Of a stretch of DNA of 64,000 nt, positions 23,843 through 34,619 are shown piece by piece. This DNA comes from Anastrepha obliqua. Taxonomy: Eukaryota; Arthropoda; Insecta; Diptera; Tephritidae. Below the pieces are notes generated by a model. The model had not been told where the DNA came from and ran no database searches. It saw only the letters and a program-made list of their open reading frames with translations. The stretch's first letter is position 1. Every line of letters begins with the position of its first letter. Where the stretch lies: the NCBI RefSeq assembly GCF_027943255.1, contig NC_072893.1, positions 65,706,001 through 65,770,000 on the forward strand, written 5' to 3'. The translations under genes and the position numbers were made by a program.

Positions 23843-24018
23843 TACTAAAGTGCAAGTTTGAAGAAGTTTAAAAGTCGCGCTGGTTTTTACATTTTCTCCA
23901 TATTAGGCAGAAAACTCGATTTTTTTTATGGAAGTAATCACCCAACGTCGTCAAAACAAAAAAAAAATTATCATAAATCAACGTGAATTTTGTGTCTGTT
24001 GAAATTTACACTTTAGTA
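23843..24018. repeat. Palindromic dispersed repeat, copy 2
   Basis: TACTAAAGTGCAAGTTTGAA (23843-23862) is mirrored by TTGAAATTTACACTTTAGTA (23999-24018). The spacer keeps TTTTACATTTTCTCCATATT and CACCCAACGTCGTCA, words shared with the other copies. It lies directly left of the 24.0-25.6 kb array. Confidence 0.8.
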
Positions 24019-24029
24019 AAAAAAAAAAT

Positions 24030-25590
24030 CCATCAAATGTGCATCAATTTTTCAAGCTCTTTAATCAGAATTTTTTATCTAAAAAATTTTTTTTTACAAA
24101 AAATACAAAAATTAAAAAAAAGTGACAAAAAAGCTCTTTAAACTAAATTTTAATTATTTTAATTTAAAAAAAATTTTAGACAAAAATAAGCAAAAATTGA
24201 AAAAATAATCAACAAATATCCATCAAAATTTCAAGCTCTTTTTAGACAACAAAATATATGGTATATGTGTATAATTGGCGCGTACACCCTTTTTGGGTGT
24301 TTGGCCGAGCTCCTCCTCCTATTGATGGTGTGCGTCTTGATGTTGTTCCACAAAATACAAAAATTAAAAAAAAGCATTTCAGGCTCTTTAATGAAAAAGG
24401 TATTAAAAAAAAATTTTGGACAAACAAATACAGAAATGAAAAAATAAAACTTTGGATGAAAAGATTCTATAAATATACATCGAAATTTTAATCTCTTTAA
24501 TCCGAATTTTTACTCCAAAATAATTTTTAGACAAAACAAAAAGCCCTTTTATCAGAATTTTTTACCTGAAACAATTTTTTGATAAAAAATACAAAAATTA
24601 AAAAGAAAAATTCAGAAAAATCCTCGATTTAAGCTCTTTAATCAAAAGTTTTAATTTGAAAAAATGTATAGGTCTAATACAAAAATAAAAAAAGCAACAA
24701 ATATCCATCAAAATTCGAAGCTCTTTAATCAGAATTTTTTATCTAAAAGAATTTTTAAACAAAAAAAATTCGAAAATTAAAAAAAATTCAACAAATATCC
24801 CCCAAAATTTCAAGCTCTTTAAGTTCGACAAAAAGTCCAATTCAAGCCCTTTAATCAGAATTTTTACTCTTAAAAAATTTTAGGCAAAAATTTAATAAGA
24901 AAACATTTTCTAGAAAAATATTAAAAACTTACAAAAAACAAAAAACTAAACAAAAAAATCAGCAAATATCCCTTAAAATTTCACGTTCTTTGCAAGGAAT
25001 TTTCTTCTAAAAAAATATTTACACGAAAAAATTAAAAAGTTAAAAAAAATATCAAGCTTTTTAATCAGAATTTTGAATCTAAAAAAAATTTTGACAAAAA
25101 AATACAAAAACTTAAAAAAAATATGAAGCTTTTTAACCAGAATTTTGAATCTAAAAAAATTTTGACAAAAAAATACAAAAACTAAAAAAAAATTTCAAAA
25201 ACATATTCAAAAATTACAAAAACAAAAATTAGCAAATATCGATCAAAATTGCAAGCTCTTTGAACAGAATTTTCATCTAAAAAATATTTACCCAAAAAGC
25301 TTAAAAACGAAAGTTTTAGAAAAAACAATAAATCCAAATAAGGAAAAAAAATTCAACAAATATCCATCAAAATTTTAAGCTGTTTAATCAGAATTTTTGT
25401 TTGTTACAAAAATTGTTGGGCAAAAAATACAAAAAAAATATCTCAAGAATTGAATGACGATTTTAATAGAAGAAAATTTTTAAACAAAAAAATACAAAAA
25501 TTTAGAAAACAATTTCAGGCTCTTTAATCAAATTCTGAAATTCTCAAATTTGTATGAATATTTGTTGAATTTTTTTTAGTTTTTGTGGAG
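24030..25590. repeat. Degenerate tandem array of an A+T-rich unit
   Basis: The phrase ATATCCATCAAAATTTCAAG followed by CTCTTTAATCAGAATTTTT, then an A/T run and ACAAAAATACAAAAATTAAA, recurs about a dozen times in mutated form (near 24040, 24226, 24480, 24640, 24710, 24800, 24845, 24965, 25050, 25122, 25235, 25365 and 25510). Spacing is irregular, roughly 70-150 bp. At the right edge (25540-25580) a unit appears in inverted orientation. The same phrase flanks the palindromic repeat elsewhere (22255-22285; inverted at 32335-32370), so the array probably grew from its flank. Confidence 0.75.
24257..24349 (-). mobile_element. 5'-truncated SINE inserted in the array
   Basis: TTGGCGCGTACACCCTTTTT followed by GGGTGTTTGGCCGAGCTCCT is the reverse complement of the 3' third of the SINE. 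An 8-bp direct repeat ACAAAATA lies at 24249-24256 and 24350-24357, compatible with a target duplication, though the site is A-rich. The insertion post-dates this part of the array. Confidence 0.75.
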
Positions 25591-27619
25591 AGTTTTCAAC
25601 TTTGAGTTATGTTGTTTTTTTGTAGTATGCGTTAATTAAAAAAAAAAATTTATAAAAATTGTAAAGAAAAAATAAAAAATTAGGCAAAACTTTCCAATAT
25701 TACGCGCTGCTATTGTTGTGAACACAGGTATGGTATATGTAGTGTTGCATAGCCATCCGACCTCATTTTTGTGGAGCTTACAGAGTATTGAAATAATTTA
25801 TTTCCCCACATTTCTGAGGCTATTGGCAGTAATAATGAAAATTTTAATTAAAATCAACACTTACTATACAAATGTAAAGCAATTATGCTATTATAATGCG
25901 ATTTGCTTGGCTGCTTTGATGTTTCAATAAAATGTTACGTATACGCCCAGTCATAGAAATATGGTTTGCAATCCATTATGGAAACTAAGTAACTATGACT
26001 TTCTATATGCACATACATACGTTATTAGTGCCGTAATATTTCCATTTACATTGTGGCTTTATTTTCTATATATTTGTATAGTTCACCTACTCCCTTTCCC
26101 CTAGATATTTTTTCACTACCAACCCCACGCCATCACGTACCGGCATCAATATTTATCGCTGGCATGACTTTTTTGCTTTATTTTCACAACAAAAGGAATT
26201 GCTACCACAATGTCTGCCCAAATCGTCTACCCAGTCGCATCATAAATTAAGAAATGTCATACCGTTACGTAAATTACCTGCTCGTAAAAATAGAAAGAAA
26301 AGAAAAAAAAAAGCAAAAAATGTTCCACTTGAGTCTATCATAAGCGAAGATAATGCGCGTTGAGCCAGCAACAAATTAACGCCTCTTATTTGCGCGATAA
26401 CAGCAATGAATGAATGAAAGGAGAATAAAAAAAAGTAAGCCATTACAAACTTGTAGACGCAAAATGACGCAAAGGGAGACTCGCAATCTTCTTCGCAAAA
26501 GCATGCACAAGAAGTGGACATTTCAAAACAGATGATTTTTCAGGGTCGTTTATGGTACGTACCACGCTGTGGGCGTGAGCTTATTTTGAGATGATTGCAT
26601 TTATTTGTATTGGTAAGTTAGCTGCTTGAAGTAAATAAACACAAAATCAAATAAAAGATATAACAAAAATTTCGTTAGCCAAAAAGTCTCTTCCAAGATG
26701 CTGACCCAGAAATAAAAATGAGATTAAGTGTGATTAAAAATGAGGATAAACAGCAAAAGTGCCTATGCCATGGTGGCAACTCGCTCACTCACTCAGCCAA
26801 CGCGTTGGGCTTAGGCTTGCCTTGAACATGCACCTAAGTACATAGTTATTTAAAGAGGAGATCCTTTGGTTGCCCCGAGGGAAACATTTGCGGCCGGCTG
26901 CTGGTAAACATTTCTGGCATGGCATTGGACTATATAATTTGGTCGCTGTTGCTTTTATATTTTTATTTTCTTATTCTGTCTGCTGATTTATTTCCAGTTG
27001 GTTTCCTTCATGCTCCTCGCTATGGGAACTTCTTGGCGTGCGGGTTTCATATCTTCTTATTTAGTTCCATTTTTGGCCTTGTGATTTATACTTGTGCTAC
27101 TTGATTTGCATAGAGAGCACATATTTTACTTTTTAATGAGCTGTAAAACTTATTGCGTAGTGTAAAGTAAAGTCACAAATTCATTGAAAAGATAACCCGA
27201 AAACGGATGCAGAAATTGTAAGTCAATGTATTGGTGTTTCAGTGCCACATGAAATTCTTTAAATGTTTACCGCACAAAAATCGATCGACTAATAAAGCAC
27301 AAAATGTTTAACATAATAAATAATTGAAAATAATAAAATATTCTGTTATTCATTTATCGGTATTTCAACCTCAACTAAGAGAGGACTTCTTCAGGGCTGA
27401 AAAAATATGCATAAACACATTTGACATTTTTTTGAATTTTTAATAATTTGTTTATTGAGCGTATACATAATTTGCTTCGTCTTTTTTGTTTTATAACTCT
27501 ATTTTGTATTGCGTCTATACTTATGGTATAATTCGTAGAAGACATTTTACAAATATTTGATTACATTTAAAAGTGACTTTGATTTTAGTGTTAAAACCCT
27601 TCTAATGCTTGCAGTGTCT
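25591..27619. other. Noncoding stretch
   Basis: A+T-rich with no recognised element. It includes an A-rich patch at 26295-26320 and several low-complexity frames without domains. Confidence 0.45.
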
Positions 27620-28450
27620 TTCAGGTGGAAGTGCTGGCAATTGGGGAGGTTTGTAGTTTACTAATCGCAGATTTCTCTTTTAAGAGCATTTTCGTTATTT
27701 TTTCGAATAGCCAAGCTGCAGTCCAGGCGCTAGATTCGTCTACAATAACCTCTAAATTGGTAGAACAAAGTAGAAACAGCTTTGCCACATTGAATGAAAA
27801 CCGTAACATAACCTTAATCTGGGTTCCAGGGCGTCGAAACATTGAAGGTAACGAAAAAGCAAATGAACAGACAAGCGGGGGATCTGCCATGAATAATGTT
27901 TTTGCCGAATTGGTATTCACACCATTAAATGCAATCAGGAATACAATTTCCTCAAAGTACCTCCGAATTACGGATTGCAGATGGAGAGACTAAACGACAT
28001 GCAAAATTAGCAAAACGCTATCGCCCATCTACAACCTCAAACAATCGTCAACATTGACGAACATGAAACGGCGGGACGCTTGGAGACTCACGGCAGTCAT
28101 AACGGGCGTTTGGTCTGTCGGCGAACAAGCAGCCTAAATGGGTATCCCTCACAATATGTACTGTCACAGTTGTAAGCAACCGGAGAAAAAGGAAACAATT
28201 TTCCTTTCCTCTGTGAATGCCCTGCACTATGGAAGGGCAGAATGTTAACCCTGAGCAAACCGCTGTTCGTGGGTCTCGAACAACTGTCTGGCTTAGCTGT
28301 CAACATCCTAATAAGTTTCCTGAACTCCACAGACTGGGTATAGTTATGCTGTAAATAACCGTTAAACAAGTTGGTAACGAGGATGTGGCAACAAAATGGT
28401 GCGGAAGCGCTAGGTGAATTCTGGATGGATTACCACTTTAACCAACCAAC
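27620..28450 (+). pseudogene. LINE RNase H domain and C-terminal tail
   Basis: The frame 27625-27993 reads IFSNSQAAVQALDSSTITSK, LVEQSRNSFATLNENRNITL and IWVPGRRNIEGNEKANEQ, the second half of a LINE RNase H domain. The usual Asp of SDSQAA is Asn and the catalytic His of GHR is Arg. Broken frames to about 28340 give the C-terminal region with a Cys-rich segment (YCHSCKQPEKKET) and ECPALWKGRMLTLSKPL. A short AACCAACCAACCAACAC run at 28439-28455 looks like the 3' tail repeat. It is 5'-truncated, with no RT. Confidence 0.78.
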
Positions 28451-28455
28451 CAACA

Positions 28456-29439
28456 CAATAACAAATCGACAGGTGTAGAAGTCAGAGCCTATCTATGTAT
28501 TTTTTATCTTTGTGTCTAATTACTCCTCCTAACTGGAGCTTGGCGCACAGCGAACATATGCGCAAACTTAAATTTTTTTGAAAAGTGTTTCTTCTATTTG
28601 GAATTTTTTAATAGTAACAGGAAACAAATGATAAATTTGATTAATGCAGCCTGATAGTAAGCATTTTAAAGGCTTATAACAAGAAGAAAAGCTCATTGTA
28701 CGACAGAGATATTTTCTTTTTATTGCAAGTTGAAAATTAATTTCACGATTTTCCAATATATGTAGGCCTACAGCCATGCCTATTTTTTAAGTTTATGCAA
28801 TTTATGTCGATAAAAGCCTTCTAGATGAGACTAATTCCAAAATACAAAAGACTCGCTGTAAATCGGAGCGTTCTGTGCATAGTTATTGGCGCACATACAT
28901 AATTTGAAACCTCATTTTAAAAGATGTTGAGGTGTATACGTCGATGTATGTAAGTAATGCATTTTTTAACACTTATAATTGTTGATATTTTTTTTAATAA
29001 ATTGACCTATACCTCTACATGCACGTACATAAATAAATTTAGTTCAGCAAATCCTTTAAGAATTTTCACACTATCATTTTTAGGGCCGCTGATGTGCAAA
29101 AATAAAACCAACAGGATCTTTGGAGCAGTCAAAGTGTGCTCCGCACCGTCTTAGGTCCCCACAAAAGTGGCGTGAGCACGACTGGTTTTTGTGATTAATA
29201 TTTTTAGCAGGAGCAGGATATTCTTCTCTAGTTTTCATTAATGTACTTATGTGAACTAGGATTAATGACCCAAGAAGTTAGAGATATGAGTGACAGATTC
29301 CGAAGCTGACGTGCGACTTTAGTTTTCTTTTATCTAGCCTGATGTCAAATGATTGATGGAAAATAAAAAATAACTTACTATGATAGATGGAATCTACATT
29401 TTGATAGTCAGCCACCGATGAAATTCCCCAAACAACCTT
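28456..29439. other. Noncoding stretch
   Basis: Nothing recognised. A+T-rich with small, domain-free frames. Confidence 0.4.
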
Positions 29440-29760
29440 GGCGACAACGTTTAAGGTAACCATGAAAAAGATCACATCTCTGAACCAGATGACTGAGCTA
29501 TTTTCCTCAACAGTAACATGGGTTCCTGGCCCTTTTGACATCGAGAGGAATTGTAGGGTAAATTAAGTAAGGAGAGTCGGCATCAAACTAACTAATGAAT
29601 ACACATACATTGGCTTATTTACACCCTCATAACCTGCCTTAACGTAGGCACTTTTCCCAGGAGATGGAAGATGCAAACTCTTGGCTGTTGCCCAAGGGCA
29701 ACAAAAAGCCTAGTGAGTCCGAGTCTGATATGCTTACTAGATACAATGGGAAAACTTTAT
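29440..29760 (+). pseudogene. LINE RNase H scrap
   Basis: The plus strand reads TVTWVPGPFDIERNCRVN near 29505-29560, a degraded form of the WVPGH-IEGN-ADELA block, followed by RRWKMQTLGCC-RATK, resembling the linker after RNase H. The His is lost. It is followed, not preceded, by an RT fragment at 29780, so it is a separate insertion or rearranged. Weak evidence. Confidence 0.5.
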
Positions 29761-29779
29761 GCACATTCCAGTTCAGCTT

Positions 29780-31110
29780 CAGGAGATTCCGTTCAACAGT
29801 GGGTGGTGTTAAATGCGTGTTAAATTAGTAACAGAAGCCAGTGAAAACTGAAGTTTAGAACCGACAAAGGATTTGAAGAGTGGAACGTAACAGCAGAGGT
29901 CCTCCAAAGATCCGTTTTAGGCCCACTACTATGGAACCTAATGTAAGACGGTGGTCTAAGACTCGATATGCCTCTTAGGATAAAAGTCATTAGATATCGC
30001 GGTGATAATGATGGCAAAACATATCCAAGAAATAGAGAATCGCCAGCAAATCAGCAAGCAGCCACCGAGTAAGCAGTCACCAAGCCTTGATGCAAGCACA
30101 AAATCGATTTAATCCTAATAAGCAGCAGGAAGACAGTAGAAACTATAAATAGAAACCTTGGAATTGTATCTATATCTGTATTGCATATCAATTCAAAACC
30201 CGCTATTAAGGTAGTAATCCGGTGTAACGACCGAAATTTCGACGTTCTTTCATGAATCGTTTTCAAAAAGAAAATAAAATGTGATCGTTTTAAAGTTTTT
30301 ACATGTTTTTAAAGGTGTTTTGAAGCATATAAAAAAAATGTTTAAACTTCATTTTATATTAATTTGTTTAAAATTTATGACGTCAAAGTGGAGACCTTAA
30401 AAAAAAGATGAGTTGGTTCGGGGAATCACACAGCCTTCCAAAGTCATCTGAAATAAAAAATTCAAAGAGATTATTATTCTGTGGACTTTATTTTAGGTCC
30501 CGAACCTAAAATATACATAAAAATAAAAAAACAAAAACAAAATGGCGGACTTGTAAAAAAGTTCTCAAAATCTAATTTTTTTTCTTTATAAATTGTTTAA
30601 ATTATATAGTTTATTATAAAAAAATTAAATGTTTTAAAGGTCCGTGATCTAGATATGTGTGTCCAAAATAACGGGTTACATTTTTAGCCAAATCGGTTGA
30701 ATAGTTTTGAGTCAGTGATTCCCCGAAATTTCGAAAACATGGTTTTGAGAAAAACGCGTTTAAAGACGGTCAGAGCAGCTGCTGCTAGCGTGTCACACGC
30801 TTTCATACACACTACGGCGCGCTCTCTTATTTTAGCTATAACTTAAAAAATAATTAAAATTTCTGTCTGAAATGTTTATAGTAAATTTTTAAGATGTTTT
30901 TCTTCCGAAAAATGTAAAAAAAAATTCGATTTTTTTAACCCGTCACTCCGGATAATCGTGGTGATTCATAGATTTATAAATTTTAAAACGCACCTGGAAT
31001 ACGCTGCGAAGAAGGCATCGAATTGTAGCCCTGTTTGGCATTAATACTTCTAGGAAACCGTGGCCTCAGTCATAGCAGAATGTTATCAGCTCGAGCCTTT
31101 TGCACGCGAT
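29780..31110 (+). pseudogene. LINE reverse-transcriptase fragment split by an inserted element
   Basis: Before the insertion the plus strand reads TDKGFEEWNVTAEVLQRSVL, GPLLWNLM and LRLDMPLRIKVIRY (about 29855-30000; the ADD box is eroded), then ILISSRKTVETINRNLGIVS and NSKPAIKVV up to 30218. After the insertion (from 30952) it resumes VVIHRFINFKTHLEYAAKKA and GNRGLSHSRMLSARA. Dropping 30219-30951 and one short duplication makes the two parts continuous across the RT thumb region. Stops and frameshifts show it is dead. Confidence 0.75.
30219..30951. mobile_element. 733-bp inverted-repeat element inserted in a LINE
   Basis: Left end CCGGTGTAACG (30219-30229) and right end CGTCACTCCGG (30941-30951) are inverted copies with two differences. 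TAAT (or TAA) flanks both sides. Inside lie TCGATTTTTTTAACCCG near the right end and a 24-base perfect inverted match (30742-30765) to 19448-19471. No transposase is encoded. A TAA duplication would suit PIF/Harbinger, but the class is not established. Confidence 0.65.
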
Positions 31111-31689
31111 ACCGACCGACGAAGAAAGTTTCGTGTAAAGGTTAAAATAGAGATTTCCATTACTCAAAATATTTTTTTTTGTATTTAGTAAAAAACGTTA
31201 TTCAAAAACAAAAACCGGATTAATGATTAATTTTGCGCCATCCTGTATAACAAAATAAATAAGACTGCTAGCATAGAAAATTTTCAAAATTTGCAGTCGA
31301 TATATTTGGTGTGAAATAGGACTAACGGTACTTTAACAATCAAACTCATTAAAAACAATAATAAAAAAAGCCCATACTTTTCCGCTTCTTGATGAGATAT
31401 CACAACTAAAATGTTAACAGATTTTTTTAATAATCCACCTCATTGTGAAACACAATGAACTATATCAGGTTATTCTTTAGTTAGCAAAAAATTAACAAAT
31501 ATTCATACAATGTGGGAGTTCTATTAATTTACAGACAGCATAAATTAAATACCACTAGTGCCCGTTAGTTTTCATTCGTTGCCTTAATGCACTTGGCTGA
31601 AGTGTCCCTCGCCACTCGAATTCTAATCAGTCACGCGAAAATTTGCGCTCACTTTTGTTTCTACACATTTTTAATACAGGGAAAATTGA
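31111..31689. other. Noncoding stretch
   Basis: A+T-rich with nothing recognised. Confidence 0.4.
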
Positions 31690-31970
31690 CACTCACAACA
31701 TTTTTGCATAACAAATACGAGCGACAGCGGAGCGCTTTGCAGATTCAGCGAGAAATATTCTAAACGACGCGCTCTTGCTCTCTTGCGCTCTTTGCGGCGC
31801 GAGCAACATGTTGCTAACAAACAAACTTGCCGCTCGGCTCGTGTCATCTTGTTACAGTTGTTGGGTGCTTTGGACACACCTTCACGTGCGCGATTACGTT
31901 GCTCTGGAGTTAGGCGCATTGGCGGTAAAGCGCAATGTGCCAAGTTCAAGGTAAGTCGCTGAAGGGCTTT
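31690..31970 (+). other. GC-rich patch with a consensus splice donor (possible host exon)
   Basis: Base composition rises sharply relative to its surroundings, with repeated CTCTTGC/GCGCTC words (GAGA-like on the minus strand). On the plus strand TTCAAG|GTAAGT at 31945-31956 is a perfect 5' splice-site consensus. A minus-strand open frame of 135 codons (32078-31671, Arg-rich, no domain) crosses the same patch and may simply result from the higher GC content. It could be a 5' noncoding exon of a host gene or an unrelated repeat. Confidence 0.3.
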
Positions 31971-32173
31971 GCTCGAAAACGCTTCAATGACATGCTGCTT
32001 GTTTATTATGTGGCACTTAATGGAAGGAAAACGTGAAAGGGAAATGCATAAATAAAATATATATGTATGTACATACATATATTTATATAATTAGTGACAC
32101 ATATTTGGAAAATAGTAAGGGAGCATAAAGAAAAATACTTTTTTTGGTCCATTGCACTCAAATGTTTTTTGTT

Positions 32174-32310
32174 TTGCTAGCGGTCTTGTGTTTTTCTCCA
32201 TGTAACGAGTGCTCGAAATTTTTTGTAAATTGAGCAAAAAAAGCCAGTACCGTCAGCAGAGAAAACACTGCGATTTTTGAGATACTTCTAAGTTGCACTT
32301 TATTATAATA
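32174..32310. repeat. Palindromic dispersed repeat, partial copy 3
   Basis: TCTTGTGTTTTTCTCCATGT, AGCCAGTACCGTCAGCAGAG and AAGTTGCACTTTATTATAA follow the order seen in copy 1 (22420-22545). The left arm is missing. Adjacent sequence to about 32370 contains the array phrase in inverted orientation. Confidence 0.6.
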
Positions 32311-32499
32311 AAATTCATTTAAAACTCTGAATAAAAGTTTGAAATTTTGTTGGATATTTGTAGAATATTTTTTAAATTTGCACAAAGTTCGACACATAGA
32401 TTTATTTGGTTGTTTTGGTGGAATGAACTATAGATGCGCTCTCACCCTTGCTTTCAACATGGTACTACACGCTGTTATAGCTGATTCCCAGAGGCCAAA

Positions 32500-32760
32500 T
32501 TTTTTAACTTACAAATCGACAGTTATAGCTTTGAAATAGTAAATGAATTTAATTATCTTGGAGTTATGCTGACCACACAGAAATATATGTACATACATCT
32601 GTTGCCATACAAGACAGGATACAAGCAGCAAATAAATCTTACTTCGCGCATACAAAACTGATGAAGTCGAGATTACTTTCTAGAAACCAGAAACTACGAA
32701 TAAGCAAAACTATCATAAAACCTACACTTGCGACGTCTGGATTCTGAAACCAGCAATCAA
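32500..32760 (+). pseudogene. LINE reverse-transcriptase C-terminal scrap (RTE-like)
   Basis: Over three frames the plus strand reads IDSYSFEIVNEFNYLGVMLT, then RIQAANKSYFAHTKLMKSRL and LSRNQKLRISKTIIKPTL. This matches the FNYLGV and LLKSRLLSR...KLRIYKTLI-P blocks downstream of the RT catalytic box in RTE-like elements. A short TACATACAT insertion near 32590 interrupts it. Confidence 0.7.
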
Positions 32761-33244
32761 ATATCGCATTTATGAAATGCACTGTATATAAGCCGCGTGT
32801 GGTTATTTGCTAATATTGCCCATTTCTTTGACTTTTGGTGTTGTTACATCTTCATTTTAGCAAAGTCAATATGTGTAGATGCTGCGTATATAAATTGAAA
32901 TATCTAAATTTTAATTAGTGTTGTCGCGATCGCGAACGTAGAAGCAGGCTTTAATCTAAACATTTTGAGGGCGTTTTTACTACCCTAAAATACTCAGTTT
33001 GCATAATTACAAAACGCATATTCTTCTTCCATTTAATTATTCAGGAATTTAATTAAAATATTTAAAAATCTAAATAAGTTATGATAATTTTAAACAGCAC
33101 TGCGTGAGAGCTTCCAAAGACTGTTGTGCCGTTTCTTTAGCATTTTCCTCGCACATTCTCAAACAGTTTTGCATCTACTGACATATAAATTCATAACTAG
33201 TATGTGCCTTCATAAACACATTATCCACAGAAATACCCAAAATT
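32761..33244. other. Noncoding stretch
   Basis: A+T-rich with nothing recognised. Confidence 0.4.
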
Positions 33245-33365
33245 TTGAGATTTCTCGAATTTGCAGGTTTTGTGGGGAAAAAGATGAGACCTCCAAAAAT
33301 GTGTTGCCAACGTGCCCAGCACTAAACAGCTGCATAAACATATGAGTAGATGTATTTTACCAGAG
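33245..33365 (+). pseudogene. LINE C-terminal Cys/His tail scrap
   Basis: The frame reads ISRICRFCGEKDETSKNVLP then TCPALNSCINI, matching the CRxC...DET...CPAL motif at the C-terminus of Jockey-superfamily LINE ORF2 proteins (the usual His is Asn). Only this segment is recognisable. Confidence 0.6.
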
Positions 33366-33934
33366 AAGGAAAGAAAACTCAATGAAAAAGACAAATACTA
33401 AAATTTGAATGTGGAAGTTGGGCATAGGGAAATACTCCTAATCCATGACAGTGGCGCAGTGGATCCTTCATCTTGCAGTTGTAAATAATAAATTAATTAT
33501 TATTCTCAATTAATAAGCTAATAATATATTAAACGCTTAATAGAATACACATGAACAGGGTTTCGTGGCCATCAGCTCTAATAATAGTATATTAATAAAA
33601 GCCGATAGGCCTGCAACTAGTTCTTTAACTTTTTACTGCATTTTGTAGACAAATATTTTTACAAGGTGGCCGATAAATTTTTGAGGACGAACAGTTTTAA
33701 AAGGTGACTTAAAATTAATCAGCTTATTGGATATTTATAATTTTGCCAAATAGCGTCGCATGTCAATTATATTTAACACTTCTGAACTAAACAGTTGTAG
33801 TGTACAAACAGACAAGCAATAGAGCTCGCAAAGTACAAAATAAAGATTAAATAAATTACTCACAATGATTTACAATATTTAGTATTTTGTAAAGAAGTTA
33901 TTAAAAAAAAATTGGTTCAATGTTGTCCTTACAT
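33366..33934. other. Noncoding stretch
   Basis: A+T-rich with nothing recognised. Confidence 0.4.
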
Positions 33935-34266
33935 CAGAACGCTTAACAAACTCCTCATCCCCTTTCTGTGTTAACCTTGTGTCTAGAAAATCATAATTTT
34001 CAGTAAATCGATAAAAATGTTTAGAGTTACTTAACTTCTATGAAAAGTTATAACTTATTTGATTCGATACTTATAGTTGATGCGAGGTTTTTGAGTTCGA
34101 ACATATAAGTACGAGAAAAATCGAAACGTTCTGAAAAAAATTCTATAATCATTATGAACATTGTATGTTTTATTTTACGTAACAGGAATGCCAAAGAGTG
34201 TTTTTCACTACAAATCTCAATTTCGAAAATGAAGTTACGAGGTTAACACAGAAAGGGGACGTTCTG
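33935..34266. mobile_element. 332-bp inverted-repeat element (MITE-like)
   Basis: The left end has CAGAACG (33935-33941) and CCCCTTTCTGTGTTAACC (33959-33976). The right end has their exact reverse complements in reverse order, GGTTAACACAGAAAGGGG (34241-34258) and CGTTCTG (34260-34266). The left end carries an extra 17 bp between the two blocks. The interior is A+T-rich and noncoding. No clear target duplication was found. Confidence 0.7.
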
Positions 34267-34399
34267 TCTTTATGGAGGGCCAACGGTAAAACAAAGGTGG
34301 TCCATGCGACATGCGGACTGCGTTCCTCGTGATGGTTGGGGAGAAACGGGGTAACCGTTGGGTTCAATAATAGCGAAAACGGGAAGATGAATATTTGCA

Positions 34400-34605
34400 T
34401 AATTTTTTTTTTGACTAACGCTTATAGCGCTAATGCCCTTTTTGAGTGTGGCATGCGTCTTGATGTTGTTCCACAAACCAACAGATTTAAACTACAGATA
34501 TTTTTTATGAAGAGATTTTTCATAGCAGAAATACACTCGGAGGTTTGACATTGCTGACAATGATAGTCACGTACCAATCCATTCGGTTACGGCACGCGTT
34601 ACACG
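34400..34605 (-). mobile_element. tRNA-derived SINE, diverged copy
   Basis: The sequence is the reverse complement of the SINE body: GGCATGCGTCTTGATGTTGT, TTCATAGCAGAAATACACTC, GGAGGTTTGACATTGCTGAC, and a head remnant CGTACCAATCCATTCGGTTA. The box B region appears deleted. It lies just beyond the Jockey RT that follows on the same strand. Confidence 0.65.
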
Positions 34606-34619
34606 TAATTGAAAGCAGG

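Noticed and set aside
24030..25590. CRISPR-like array
   Set aside because: Units are diverged, spacing is irregular, spacers are not unique sequence, and the context is eukaryotic transposon DNA.
31671..32078. 135-codon minus-strand frame as a protein-coding gene
   Set aside because: No domain or start context is seen, it is Arg-rich because the patch is GC-rich, and it crosses a repetitive TATATG region at its 5' end.
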